From positions 1 to 35,621 of the forward strand of contig CAMDOF010000070.1 in the NCBI GenBank assembly GCA_945903465.1: a stretch of DNA of 35,621 nucleotides. Direction: 5' to 3'. Made by a program: the position numbers and the translations under genes. Of the stretch, positions 15,809 through 25,201 are shown in pieces. This stretch comes from Opitutus sp. GAS368 (GTDB lineage Bacteria; Verrucomicrobiota; Verrucomicrobiia; Opitutales; Opitutaceae). The notes beneath the pieces are model-generated. The model was not told the DNA's origin. It saw nothing but the letters and a program-made list of their open reading frames with translations, and ran no database searches. The stretch's first letter is position 1. Every line of letters begins with the position of its first letter.

Positions 15809-15915
15809 GTCGGCGCGCCGCGGAGGCTGCGGGCTAAGGTGCGGTCGAAGATTCGCGCGCAGACGAGGCGAGCCATGGCGTCGGCGCGCCGCGGAGGCTG
15901 CGGGCTAAGGTGCGG
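15809..15915. repeat. Pair of identical 36-bp repeats with a 35-bp spacer
   Basis: Positions 15809-15844 and 15880-15915 are identical over 36 bp (starts GTCGGCGCGCCGCGG, ends GGGCTAAGGTGCGG), separated by 35 bp of unrelated sequence. They lie between the sulfatase stop and the secreted-protein start. About 20 of 30 aligned positions match the pair at 11205-11312, so both probably belong to one dispersed repeat family. Confidence 0.7.
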
Positions 15916-15933
15916 GGTGGGGGTGCGCGGTCG

Positions 15934-17337
15934 TCACGATTTTTTCTTGGACGCTTGATTAGCCTTGGCAGGTTTTCCCTCAGTGTTTTTGGCGGCGATG
16001 ACATCGAGGTGAGGCGGGCGGACTTTTGCGAAATGGTCCAGCGCGGCTTGAAGGCGCTGGGCCGCTGTGGCGGCATCGCCCCGAAGTTGGGCGACGGCCT
16101 GCGGCCGGGTTTCCCCGGCGTCACTGGCGAGGTCATAGAATTCGCCCGTGCGGTAAAGTTTGTAGCGGGCGGTGAAAGTGAATTCGCGAGCGGAGAGGTC
16201 GTTGTTTTGTCGAGGCGAATACCACGAATAGAGCCAGTCGCGCGGGCGGCCCGGTTCGCCGCGGAGTTGGGGCCAAAAACTGCGGCCATCGAGGGTCGGC
16301 GCGGATGGCACGGTGAGACCGGCGGCGGCGCAGAGGGTTGGGAGCATATCTGTGGTATCGACGAGATCATCGCAGATTTTACCGGTGGCGATGACGCCCG
16401 GCCAGTTGACGATGAGGGGGACGTGCATCCCGGCGTCCGTGGTGGTGCCTTTGCCGCCGATGAACTCGCGGCCACGAAACATGGAGCGAGTGCCGCGACC
16501 GGTGCCATTGTCGCCGAGAAAGACGAGCAACGTGCGTTCGCGCAGATGGAGATTTTCGAGGTGGGTGACGAGTTTGCCGACGAGGGTATCCATGTGGGCG
16601 ACCATGTCGGCGAAGTGTTTCTCATCGCGGTTGACCTGTTCGCCGATCGCGCGGGGATCCCAGTCCTTGCTCTCAGGCGTCGGCTGGTAGGGATCGTGCG
16701 TGAGGATCATGGGGTAGTAGAGGAAGAACGGTTCCTTTTGGTGGCGGGTGACGAAGTCTTGCACGAAGTCGTGGACGAGATCGGGCCCGTATTCTCCGTG
16801 GGTGAAGTCTTTGGCGACGCCGTTGTATTCAAGTCCTGGATTCGCGTAGCGGGGTGGTCGTCGGGTATGTTGCCAAAGGCACGATTCGGCGAAGCCGAGT
16901 TTATTGGGTAAGTCGAGGGCTTGGCCGAGCTGCCACTTGCCGGCGATACCGGTCTTGTAGCCGGCGCGTTGGAAATGGTGGCCAAACGTAGTGAGCGAGG
17001 CATCCATGGTTCCGAAGTTGATGTAATTTCTGACATTGGACTGACCGGTCATTAATTGGACGCGGGTTGGCGTGCAAAGAGGTTGAGCGTAGCACTGGGT
17101 GAAACGGACGCCGTTGGCGGCGAGGCGATCGAGGACGGGCGTGAGATAAGAAGTGCCGCCGTTGGCGCGGATGGTTTCGAAGCCGAGGTCATCGGCGAGG
17201 ATCAGGATGATGTTGGGGGGCGGCGTAGCGGCTCTTGTTGAGTGCGCCCAAATGGTCGCAAGGACGAGGAACGCGACACGTGCCGTGAACGCGGTGAGCT
17301 GCTTAAGTGGGCGCGGAGTGGGTAGAAATGAAGACAT
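15934..17337 (-). CDS. Secreted sulfatase (formylglycine type)
   Basis: 467 residues. A signal peptide covers about 1-36 (hydrophobic VAFLVLATIWA, cleavage near TRAA). The metal-binding start is NIILILADDLGFE (D49-D50). The sulfatase signature C-x-P-x-R is at C88 (PLCTPTRVQLMTGQ), where Cys is converted to formylglycine by a separate maturase not in this window. Further marks are GIAGKWQLG, THDPYQPT and LVFLGDNGTGRG, then KGTTTDAGMHVPLIVNWPG. It should remove sulfate esters from glycans in the periplasm or outside the cell. The C-terminal tail is Lys-rich (KPAKANQASKKKS). The substrate cannot be read from sequence. Transcribed divergently from the second sulfatase. Confidence 0.93.
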   Translation of the reverse strand: MSSFLPTPRPLKQLTAFTARVAFLVLATIWAHSTRAATPPPNIILILADDLGFETIRANGGTSYLTPVLDRLAANGVRFTQCYAQPLCTPTRVQLMTGQSNVRNYINFGTMDASLTTFGHHFQRAGYKTGIAGKWQLGQALDLPNKLGFAESCLWQHTRRPPRYANPGLEYNGVAKDFTHGEYGPDLVHDFVQDFVTRHQKEPFFLYYPMILTHDPYQPTPESKDWDPRAIGEQVNRDEKHFADMVAHMDTLVGKLVTHLENLHLRERTLLVFLGDNGTGRGTRSMFRGREFIGGKGTTTDAGMHVPLIVNWPGVIATGKICDDLVDTTDMLPTLCAAAGLTVPSAPTLDGRSFWPQLRGEPGRPRDWLYSWYSPRQNNDLSAREFTFTARYKLYRTGEFYDLASDAGETRPQAVAQLRGDAATAAQRLQAALDHFAKVRPPHLDVIAAKNTEGKPAKANQASKKKS

Positions 17338-17867
17338 CGGCGAAGGGAGGGAGGAGGATTAGGCGAAGGCGCGGTCGCGGCAAGCGTAACGCCGCGTCTC
17401 TAGAAGAGGCGGGTGCGGCCAGCAAACCGGCCAGATATTCTGGTAGGGGGGCAGACCCATTGACGCGTCCTTTAGATTTCTTCGTGAAAATCGCGCGCGA
17501 AAATCGATCAGCGCGCTTTGAGATCTGGGCGGATAATCGCTGGATATTTTGGGGATTTATTCGGGAGTGCTGCAGTCTGAAAAGCTCCGAGAAGATGGGA
17601 AATGATTCGTGAATGAATGAGCTGAAGTCGCGACGCGCGGGCTAATTCGAGGAGCACGCGGCTGGCGGCGGCCCACGGCCCTGGGGCAGCGCGATTGGCC
17701 CCTCGGCCTGGCTCCCGTGCGGGTCGATGGCAGGCGCGTCTCGGCGGGCCTGCGCGCACCGCTCGATTAGCGGTCAGATTCACTTTATGAAAGTCGTCGG
17801 CCGGTCGCTGATTTTATTTAATCGGCTTCCCATGGACCGATCCTTGGCGTCTCCTTCTCCACCTCTG
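17338..17867. other. Intergenic region between divergent sulfatase genes
   Basis: About 530 bp. No convincing gene. An AT-richer central part (17460-17620) probably holds the promoters. GCGCGC (17491-17496) and GCGCGC (17511-17516) bracket an AT-richer core with ATCGAT, giving a short inverted repeat. In-frame ATGs at 17727, 17787 and 17832 could extend the right-hand sulfatase upstream. Confidence 0.45.
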
Positions 17868-19256
17868 ATGAAGTCCCCTCTGTGCACGTTCGTGACGTTC
17901 GCCCTCATGTCTGGGATGGCGGTCTTGGCCGCGGCAACCCTGCAAGCAGCTCGACCCAATTTCATCGTGATTCTCTCGGATGACCAAAGTTGGGTGGGGA
18001 CCTCGCAGCGCATGATCCCGAGCGATTCCGAGACCGCCAGTGATTATTTTCGCACGCCGAACATCGAGCGTATGGCGGCTCAGGGGATGGTTTTCAGCAG
18101 CGGCTACTCACCGGCCCCGTTCTGCTGCCCGACCCGCCGCAGCCTGCAAGTCTCGCAGACGCCCGCGCGCCATGAATATCAACAGGACCGGGAGGGTTGG
18201 CCGGCGGTCTATCGCCAGCAATTAAACATACCCCGCCTACTCAAGCAGACCGATCCGCTCTACCGCACCGCGCACTTCGGGAAATGGGACCATCGTTACG
18301 ACAAGGTCACGCCCGCCGATCAGGGCTATGATGTTAGTGATGGTCCGACTGGGAATGGAGATGGCAATGGGTTGGGTGCGGGTGCGGGAAAAAAATCGGG
18401 TAAAACCTCCCAGCTGAAAGACCCGAAGTTAATCAGTAGCCTGACCGATCGGGCCAGCGCCTTTCTCGAAGAGCAGGTGCAAGCGGGGCGGCCGTTTTAT
18501 TTGCAGGTGTCGCACTACGCGGTCCATTTGGATGTTCAGCACAGCGCCGCGGCGATGGAGCGGGTGCGGCGGTTGCCGCCTGGCCAGAAACACAATCTCG
18601 CGACCTTCGCGGCGATGACCGACGATCTCGATGCGGGCATCGGTCGCCTGATGGAGAAGGTTCGCCAACTCGGGTTGCTCGAAAACACCTATGTTTTTTT
18701 CCTCTCTGATAACGGCGGGCGAGTTGGCCTGCCCGGTAGTAAAAACCTTGGCGTCGGCTTGAATCACCCGCTGCGGGGCGGCAAGGCGACGATGTACGAA
18801 GGCGGCATTCGCGTGCCTTTCATTGTGCTCGGGCCCGGGGTGAAAGCAGGGAGTGCGAGTGCGGTGCCTGTGACCGGCCTCGATATCCTTCCGACCATGG
18901 CCGACCTCGCTGGTTACCAAGCGGCGCTGCCTGCGAGCATGGATGGCGGGAGCATCAAAGCCCTGCTGCGTAACGCGGGCGTTGGCGAAGTGTCACGCCA
19001 GCGCCCTTACCTTATCTTTCATCAAGCGTTCGATCGTACGGCGCAGTCGGCGTTGCGCTGGGGTAGTTTTAAATTGGTGAAGACATGGAAAACGGGCCGG
19101 CTCGAACTCTTCGATCTGTCGAAAGATTTGAGTGAGGCCCACGATCTCTCCATGCAAATGCCCGAGAAAACCAAGGAACTGGACCAGACGCTCACCGCCT
19201 TTCTCTCCCAGGTGAAGGCGACCACGCTGCAAACCAAAATCGGTAAAGATGAGTGA
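17868..19256 (+). CDS. Secreted sulfatase (formylglycine type)
   Basis: 462 residues from the ATG at 17868, chosen because a normal signal peptide starts there (MKSPLCTFVTFALMSGMAVL, cleavage near LQA-ARP). Earlier in-frame ATGs at 17727, 17787 and 17832 would give an unusually long leader. The core has NFIVILSDDQSW, the signature CCPTRRSLQ (first Cys, residue 86, is the formylglycine site), TAHFGKWDH, VSHYAVHLD, FFLSDNGGRVG and GGIRVPFIVLGPG. A Gly-rich insert (GNGDGNGLGAGAGKKSG) lies at about residues 208-226. Not closely similar to the neighbouring sulfatase, so the two may act on different sulfate positions. The TBDR gene starts 133 bp downstream on the same strand. Confidence 0.9.
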   Translation: MKSPLCTFVTFALMSGMAVLAAATLQAARPNFIVILSDDQSWVGTSQRMIPSDSETASDYFRTPNIERMAAQGMVFSSGYSPAPFCCPTRRSLQVSQTPARHEYQQDREGWPAVYRQQLNIPRLLKQTDPLYRTAHFGKWDHRYDKVTPADQGYDVSDGPTGNGDGNGLGAGAGKKSGKTSQLKDPKLISSLTDRASAFLEEQVQAGRPFYLQVSHYAVHLDVQHSAAAMERVRRLPPGQKHNLATFAAMTDDLDAGIGRLMEKVRQLGLLENTYVFFLSDNGGRVGLPGSKNLGVGLNHPLRGGKATMYEGGIRVPFIVLGPGVKAGSASAVPVTGLDILPTMADLAGYQAALPASMDGGSIKALLRNAGVGEVSRQRPYLIFHQAFDRTAQSALRWGSFKLVKTWKTGRLELFDLSKDLSEAHDLSMQMPEKTKELDQTLTAFLSQVKATTLQTKIGKDE

Positions 19257-19389
19257 AGGGCCCGCCCTACCGCGGAAAGCTTGCCAGCAGATTCGGCTGC
19301 TTCGGAATACCGTATTTCGGGATCAGGGCGTCGCGCGGTTTCTGGGTAACCTTCGAGACGAGTCCGATCCCCGTTATCCCAAAAGAGTT

Positions 19390-22300
19390 ATGCGCTGCGA
19401 ACCCACCCCAATCCGCTTCGCCACTGTTTCCGTGCCGGTTTTCGCCGGTCTTGCCACCCTGTTGGCTGCGCGATTGTTCGCCCAAGCGCCGTCGACATCA
19501 TCCGGCGGCCCGATCGACAAACCGTTCGTCCTCGGCCCGTTCGAGGTGAACACTGATCGGGACAAGGGCTTTGTCGCGACCAGTTCACTGGCGGGCGGGC
19601 GGCTCGCGGGCGACCTGAAAGACACGCCCGTGGCCTACTCGGTCCTGACGAGGGACTTCATCGACGCCCTGCAGCTGACGGACCTCACGGAAATGGCGAA
19701 GTGGGCGCCGAACAGTTACGACCTCGCGGACAATAACCAGACTTATGATACAGGGAACGCCATCCGGATCTCCTCGCGCGGCGTTGCGTCCAACAGCCCG
19801 CAGCGGAATTTTTTTCCGGTCAACTACAACTTCGACAGCTACAATATCGAGCGGCTCGACCTCGCGCGCGGCCCCAACGCAGTGCTCTTCGGCACGAGCG
19901 GCGTGGGCGGCACGACCAACAGCGTGACCAAGCGCGCGCGGCTGGAGCGGCGGTTCACGGAGGTGCGGGCGTCCTACGGATCGTGGCAGAATTACCGCTA
20001 CACGCTCGATCACAACCAGCCGCTCGGGAAGAGCCTGGGGGTGCGGCTGAACATGCTGTTCGCGGACCGCGAGGGTTGGCGCGACGGCGACAGGGAGCGG
20101 CGCAAGGGGGCCACGCTGGCCGTGACATGGAAGGTCTCCCGTCAGACGGAGATCCGCGCCGAAGTGGAAAAGGGGCAGAGCGCGAAGGCGGTGATCACGA
20201 CAAATTTCGATGACAACATCAGCGGTTGGAACGGCCGCAGCACGTACCGCGCGATCATTGCGGCGGCGGACAACGCGGCCGGCATCGCCCGCCAGGGGGC
20301 GCGCACCGCTGTGTTCACCCCGTCGTCGGCCCCCGGTACGCTGGTCAATTACGAAGGCTGGGCGCTCACGCAGGGCGGGAGTGCAGCCGCCGGCGTTCCG
20401 GCCGGCGGGGTCATGGTGGTCGGCACGTCGGCGAACATCACCAACAACTCCGTCAACAGCCAGATGAACCTGCCGGCGACTCTCTACGACCTGGCCATTG
20501 CCGGCTCGAATTTTCGCGTGCCGCCCCGCGAGGCGTCGACCTTTGCCTCCGGCCCGAACTTCACCGTCGACAACGAGGACTTCACGCTGTCGGCGACGCA
20601 GCGGGTGGGGGAGCGATTCTTCGCCGAGCTGGCGCTCAACGCGGGGCAGGAGAAGACCGACGGTGACATCGGTATCAGCCGGAGCATGACGAGAATCTAT
20701 TTGGACGTGAACGCGGTACTGCCCACGGGAGCGGCTAATCCCAATTACCTGGAGCCCTTCGCCCAGGCCCAGAGCTACCCGTACTACCAGACGCGCGACA
20801 AGACCAACACGCGACTGGCGCTCGGCTACGTGTTGGATCGCACGCGATGGGGCGACTTCACATTCAACGTGATCGGCGGCACCGCCACCAACAAGTTCGA
20901 TCGGAATGCGTTTCGCTACATGCTGAAGACGAACTCGGATCCCCGCCAGTGGCCGAGCTTCGCCGCGGTAAACTACCGTTACTATCTCAACACGGACAAG
21001 AACCGGCCCATGCCGACGCCGTCCGAGTGGACTTACATCGATCCGATTACGCGGACGACGACGACGGTGCCGGCGGGCGAGGTGCGGGACTACACCAACA
21101 CCAGTTTCAACCAGATCAACCAGACCGACTACAAGTACGCGCAGGTGGCGGCGGTGGCGAAGTTGTTCAAGGGGCGGCTCAACCTGCTCGGTGCTGCGCG
21201 GCGCGACAGTTTCAAGACCCATCAGGAGTCGATCGTGCTGCAGTTCGACAACCCCGCCAACTGGGACGGGGTTGTGCGCAACATCAAGCCGGCGGCGCCC
21301 GCCGACTGGGCGAGCCTGACGTATCGTGAGCGCGATGCGGCGGGCAACCCGTTTGGCGCGGTGCTCCCGGCGGAGACCCGGCCGCGGGCGGCGGGCGTGC
21401 GCGACGCGCGTTACGCGAACGAGCGTTTCCAGGATGATTTCTCTCCGTCGGACACGCAGGCCACCGTGAACACGGTGTCGATGGGTTCGGTCTTCCATGC
21501 GACGAAGCACATCAGTGGGTTTGGGAATTTCGCCCAGTCGTTTTCACCACCGAGCGTGGCGCTGAAGATCGACGGGAGTGTCTTCCAGGCGGTGGCGGCG
21601 AGGGGCTGGGACTACGGCCTTCGTTTCTCCTTCCTCGACGGCGGCCTGGTGACGAACCTGACGCGTTACGAGGGGCGGGAGAAGAACCGTTCCATTTCCA
21701 GCACTCCGCTGCAGCAGAATTTCAACGCGATCATCCAGGCGAACGCCCTGAACGATCTGACGTCCGGGGGCCTGAATTCGCGCGGGTTGCGGCCGGTGCC
21801 GCTGGGTTACGTGGACTCGGCCGAGGTGCAGACCTCGGGTTGGGAAATCGAGGTGATCGCCAATCTCAGCCGCAACTGGCGGCTGATGCTCAACGGGGCG
21901 ACGCCCAACGCGATTCAGACCAACCCGAACAAGGAGTCGCTCGCGTACCAGAGGGCGAACGAGACGACGCTGAAGCAGATCGTGACCGATGCGGGCGGGA
22001 CGATCGATGCGAACAACGTGGCGCGTTTCACCGCCACGATTCCACCGGGACAGTCGCCGGCGGAGGGCCCGAATGCCGTGATCGCGTGGAACGGCAATCA
22101 GGCGGCCATCGCCTCGCTGGCCTCGGGGCAGAAGCTCAACCGGCTGACGGAGCGGTCGGGCAATTTCTACACGGACTATCTTGTCAGCGAGGGCCGGCTG
22201 AAGGGCCTGCGGGTGGGTGGCGGCGTCAATTACCGGGGCCGCCAGATCATCGGGACGAAAGGGGCGGACACGATTCGAGATCCGGCAAATCGCAACCAGT

Positions 22301-22584
22301 CCATTGACGACCCGGCGGTGGGCCCGCTGGACTACGTGTACATGGAACCTTACGCCACTGGCACGCTGACGTTCAGCTATTCCCGTCGTATCCGCCAGAA
22401 GTACACGCTTGGTTTCGATCTCAAGATCGATAACCTCTTCGACTATGCCAAGCCGATCTATGTGGTCACGATCCTGCGGCCGCCCGGCGGCGACCTGACG
22501 AACCCGGCGCGGATTGCGAGCCCCAACCGCTTCAGTTGGGCGACGCCGCGCAATTTCACGTTCTCCACCTCGCTGAAGTTCTGA
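19390..22584 (+). CDS. TonB-dependent receptor 1
   Basis: 1064 residues from the ATG at 19390, where a signal peptide begins (MRCEPTPIRFATVSVPVFAG, cleavage near LFAQA). The plug domain starts GPFEVNTDRDKGFVATSS and continues GGRLAGDLKDTPVAYSVLT, with RLDLARGPNAVLFGTSGVGG as its typical end. The rest is a 22-strand barrel ending in aromatic Phe (SLKF), as needed for outer-membrane assembly. This is the large Opitutaceae type without an N-terminal carboxypeptidase-like domain; no SusD gene is present. It imports a ligand too large or scarce for porins, and the co-transcribed dehydrogenase genes point to a sugar or glycoside. The GMC gene follows 6 bp downstream. It is a clear paralogue of the receptor at 25736. 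Confidence 0.93.
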   Translation: MRCEPTPIRFATVSVPVFAGLATLLAARLFAQAPSTSSGGPIDKPFVLGPFEVNTDRDKGFVATSSLAGGRLAGDLKDTPVAYSVLTRDFIDALQLTDLTEMAKWAPNSYDLADNNQTYDTGNAIRISSRGVASNSPQRNFFPVNYNFDSYNIERLDLARGPNAVLFGTSGVGGTTNSVTKRARLERRFTEVRASYGSWQNYRYTLDHNQPLGKSLGVRLNMLFADREGWRDGDRERRKGATLAVTWKVSRQTEIRAEVEKGQSAKAVITTNFDDNISGWNGRSTYRAIIAAADNAAGIARQGARTAVFTPSSAPGTLVNYEGWALTQGGSAAAGVPAGGVMVVGTSANITNNSVNSQMNLPATLYDLAIAGSNFRVPPREASTFASGPNFTVDNEDFTLSATQRVGERFFAELALNAGQEKTDGDIGISRSMTRIYLDVNAVLPTGAANPNYLEPFAQAQSYPYYQTRDKTNTRLALGYVLDRTRWGDFTFNVIGGTATNKFDRNAFRYMLKTNSDPRQWPSFAAVNYRYYLNTDKNRPMPTPSEWTYIDPITRTTTTVPAGEVRDYTNTSFNQINQTDYKYAQVAAVAKLFKGRLNLLGAARRDSFKTHQESIVLQFDNPANWDGVVRNIKPAAPADWASLTYRERDAAGNPFGAVLPAETRPRAAGVRDARYANERFQDDFSPSDTQATVNTVSMGSVFHATKHISGFGNFAQSFSPPSVALKIDGSVFQAVAARGWDYGLRFSFLDGGLVTNLTRYEGREKNRSISSTPLQQNFNAIIQANALNDLTSGGLNSRGLRPVPLGYVDSAEVQTSGWEIEVIANLSRNWRLMLNGATPNAIQTNPNKESLAYQRANETTLKQIVTDAGGTIDANNVARFTATIPPGQSPAEGPNAVIAWNGNQAAIASLASGQKLNRLTERSGNFYTDYLVSEGRLKGLRVGGGVNYRGRQIIGTKGADTIRDPANRNQSIDDPAVGPLDYVYMEPYATGTLTFSYSRRIRQKYTLGFDLKIDNLFDYAKPIYVVTILRPPGGDLTNPARIASPNRFSWATPRNFTFSTSLKF

Positions 22585-22590
22585 CCGTCC

Positions 22591-24405
22591 ATGCCTCATA
22601 TCACTTCCGACAAAACCAAGCCCACCTACGACGTGATCGTGGTCGGTTCCGGCGCCAGTGGCGGACAGACCGCGTACACCCTGACCATGGAGGGGGCGAA
22701 GGTGCTGATGCTGGAGGCCGGCCGGAATTACGATCCGGTGACGGAGACCGCGATGTTCCAGATCAACAGCCAGGCGCCGTTGCGCGGGGTCGCGACGCCG
22801 GACAAGCAGCGCGAGTTTTACGACGCGTCGCCCAACAGCGGGTGGACCATTCCGGGCGAGCCCTACACGAACGCGACGAAGGATCCGCAGCGGCAATTCC
22901 GCTGGTGGCGGTCGCGCCAGCTCGGGGGGCGCAGCAATCATTGGGGCCGGATCGCGCTGCGCAACGGCCCGTATGACTTCAAGCCCTACAGCCGGGACGG
23001 CCTGGGGTTCGACTGGCCGATTTCGTACGACGATGTCGCGCCGTACTACGACAAGGTCGAGATGCTCATCGGGGTTTTCGGGACGAACGATGGCATGGAG
23101 AACAGTCCGGATTCCTCGCCGGGCGTGCTGCTGCCGGCGCCGAAGTTCCGCGCTGGTGAACTGCTCGCCCGGCACCATGGGAAAAAGGTCGGCATTCCTG
23201 TCATCTCGTGCCGCCGCGCGGTCCTGAGCGTGAAGCAGGACGCGGATCGCATCCCCGCGAAGCTGCATCCGGGCAATGCGAAGGCGCAGCGGCTGCTCGC
23301 CGAGTCGATGCGGCTGCGCGCCGCGTGTTTCTGGGCGACGGACTGCCATCGCGGTTGTTCGATTCGCGCGAATTACCAGTCGCCGACCGTCCACCTGCCG
23401 CCGGCGCTCGCGTCGGGTAACCTCGACATTGTCACCCACGCGATGGCGCGCGAGGTGACGGTCAACGATCAGGGCAAAGCCACGGGCGTCGTCTACATCG
23501 ACAAGATCACCAAGCAGGAACATCGCGTCTCGGCGCGGGCGGTGGTGCTTGCCGCCAGTTCACAAGAAACCGTCCGGCTGCTCCTCAACTCCAAGTCGAA
23601 CCGGTTTCCGCAGGGGCTGGCAAACTCGAGCGGCAAGGTCGGAAAATACATCACGGATTCGGTCGCGAGCAGTTTCTCCGGCCAGTTTCCGGTGCTTGAG
23701 AGTCTGCCTGCCCACAACGAGGACGGTGCGGTCGGCGGCCCGCATGCCTACATTCCGTGGTGGCTCTACGGGGACCAGAAGGCCGGCAAGCTGGGATTTC
23801 CGCGCGGTTACCACGTCGAGTTTTCGTTCGGACGCAAAATGCCGGGCATGGCGGCGGTGACGGGGTTCGACTCGCTGACGGGCCGTGCCGGCTACGCCTA
23901 TGGGAAGCAGTTCAAGGACGACGCGCGTCGTTTCTACGGATCGACACAGGGCTTCACCGCCCAGGGCGCGATGGTGCCCAACGAGGATTGCTATTCGGAG
24001 CTCGATCCGACCGTGAAGGACCAGTGGGGTATTCCGGTGCTGCGCTACCATTGGAAATGGTCAGAACATGAGATCAAACAGGTCGCGCATCAGCAAAAGA
24101 TGATCGCGGCGCTGATCGAGGCGATGGGCGGACGTTACACTCGAAAAACGGAGACCGACGGGGCGAAGGTGATTCGCGACGGCGGCAGCGTGATTCACGA
24201 GGTGGGCGGTGCCATCATGGGCGCGGATCCGCGGAGCTCGGTGACCGACAAGTGGAGCCGCACGTGGGATGTGAAGAACCTCTACGTCGCCGACGGCGGG
24301 GTGTTCGCCAACACCGCCAGCAAGAACCCGACGCTGACGATCATGGCGCTCGCCTGGCGGGCGGCGGACCACCTGCTCGACGAGATGAAGAAAGGAAACA
24401 TTTGA
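22591..24405 (+). CDS. GMC-family oxidoreductase, large subunit of a sugar/glycoside dehydrogenase
   Basis: 604 residues. The FAD motif is VIVVGSGASGGQTAY (GSGASG 19-24) with E42 in LMLEAGRNY. The active-site His is probably H536 (IHEVGGAIMG) and the partner Asn N579 (ASKNPTLTIMALA). The family includes gluconate 2-dehydrogenase, FAD glucose dehydrogenase and glucoside 3-dehydrogenase. It has no signal peptide, but the next gene encodes a small subunit with a Tat signal. In related enzymes the pair is exported together, the large subunit as a passenger. Electrons would pass to a cytochrome c, but no cytochrome gene is adjacent. Oxidation of a glycoside to a 3-keto sugar is an inference from family and context. 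Confidence 0.9.
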   Translation: MPHITSDKTKPTYDVIVVGSGASGGQTAYTLTMEGAKVLMLEAGRNYDPVTETAMFQINSQAPLRGVATPDKQREFYDASPNSGWTIPGEPYTNATKDPQRQFRWWRSRQLGGRSNHWGRIALRNGPYDFKPYSRDGLGFDWPISYDDVAPYYDKVEMLIGVFGTNDGMENSPDSSPGVLLPAPKFRAGELLARHHGKKVGIPVISCRRAVLSVKQDADRIPAKLHPGNAKAQRLLAESMRLRAACFWATDCHRGCSIRANYQSPTVHLPPALASGNLDIVTHAMAREVTVNDQGKATGVVYIDKITKQEHRVSARAVVLAASSQETVRLLLNSKSNRFPQGLANSSGKVGKYITDSVASSFSGQFPVLESLPAHNEDGAVGGPHAYIPWWLYGDQKAGKLGFPRGYHVEFSFGRKMPGMAAVTGFDSLTGRAGYAYGKQFKDDARRFYGSTQGFTAQGAMVPNEDCYSELDPTVKDQWGIPVLRYHWKWSEHEIKQVAHQQKMIAALIEAMGGRYTRKTETDGAKVIRDGGSVIHEVGGAIMGADPRSSVTDKWSRTWDVKNLYVADGGVFANTASKNPTLTIMALAWRAADHLLDEMKKGNI

Positions 24406-25049
24406 TGAACCCGATCGAACCGCCCCGCCTGGATCGCCGGACCGCGATCAAATGGATGATGACCGCCGCCGCTTCGATGGCAGTGATGGATCACGTCTCG
24501 TCGGGCGCGGCTCCGGCGGCGATCAGCGCGAAGGGCTACGGGATGGATCCGGACCTTTTGAAGGGCTACAATCCGGGCGATGTGTGGCCGCTGACGTTTA
24601 ACTCGAAGCAGAAGCGCGTGACGGTGGCGTTGTGCGACGTGATGATCCCGGCGGATGAAAAATCGCCGAAGGCCTCCGATCTGGGCGTGCCCGATTTTAT
24701 CGACGAATGGATTAGCTCGCCGTATCCGGGCCAGGCCGGCGACCGCAAGATCGTCACCGAGGGGCTCGCGTGGATCGATGCCGAGTCGCAGAAAAGATTT
24801 CAGCGCGATTTCGCTGATATAAAGCCGGAACAGCAGACCGCGATCTGCGACGCCATTTGCAATCCGGCCGCCGCCAAGCCGGAGCACAAGGCCGCCGTGG
24901 CGTTTTTCAAACGCTTCCGCGATTTGACCGCCGGTGGCTACTACACGACGCCGCAGGGCATGCGGGACATCGGTTATGTCGGCAACGTGGCCATGGCCTC
25001 GTTCGAGGGCCCGACGCCCGAAGTGCTGCGCCACATCGGCCTGGCGTGA
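24405..25049 (+). CDS. Gluconate 2-dehydrogenase subunit 3-like protein with Tat signal
   Basis: 214 residues from the ATG at 24405, which shares one base with the GMC stop (TGATG). The N terminus carries a twin-arginine signal (DRRTAIKWMMTAAASMAVM, R11-R12). The mature part shows family features: VTVALCDVMIPADEKSP, LGVPDFIDEWI and FFKRFRDLTAGGYYTTPQGM, then DIGYVGNVA. Subunit 3 proteins bind the GMC subunit in the cytoplasm and pull it through the Tat pore as a folded complex. Immediate coupling to the GMC gene fits a 1:1 complex. The usual third partner, a multihaem cytochrome, is missing here. Confidence 0.9.
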   Translation: MNPIEPPRLDRRTAIKWMMTAAASMAVMDHVSSGAAPAAISAKGYGMDPDLLKGYNPGDVWPLTFNSKQKRVTVALCDVMIPADEKSPKASDLGVPDFIDEWISSPYPGQAGDRKIVTEGLAWIDAESQKRFQRDFADIKPEQQTAICDAICNPAAAKPEHKAAVAFFKRFRDLTAGGYYTTPQGMRDIGYVGNVAMASFEGPTPEVLRHIGLA

Positions 25050-25201
25050 CGCCCAGCCATTCAGTCAAAGCCACGCTCACGAATGAACCCACCGTCACCA
25101 ATTGGTGCAGGCCTGGCGCTTGCCGCCATACCGCGTTTTTCCCTCGCGAAACGGCACGTCGGCGAGCGCCGGCCCTGCATGAACACGATTTCCCCAACCC
25201 G

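Noticed and set aside
15809..15915. Second CRISPR-like repeat pair (36/35/36)
   Set aside because: Same reasons; both copies lie in a short gap between two minus-strand genes.
19585..23523. Long minus-strand open frames opposite receptor 1 and the GMC gene (up to 659 codons)
   Set aside because: Their text is Arg/His/Val-rich without domains, and they mirror genes with clear families; they result from GC-rich codon use.
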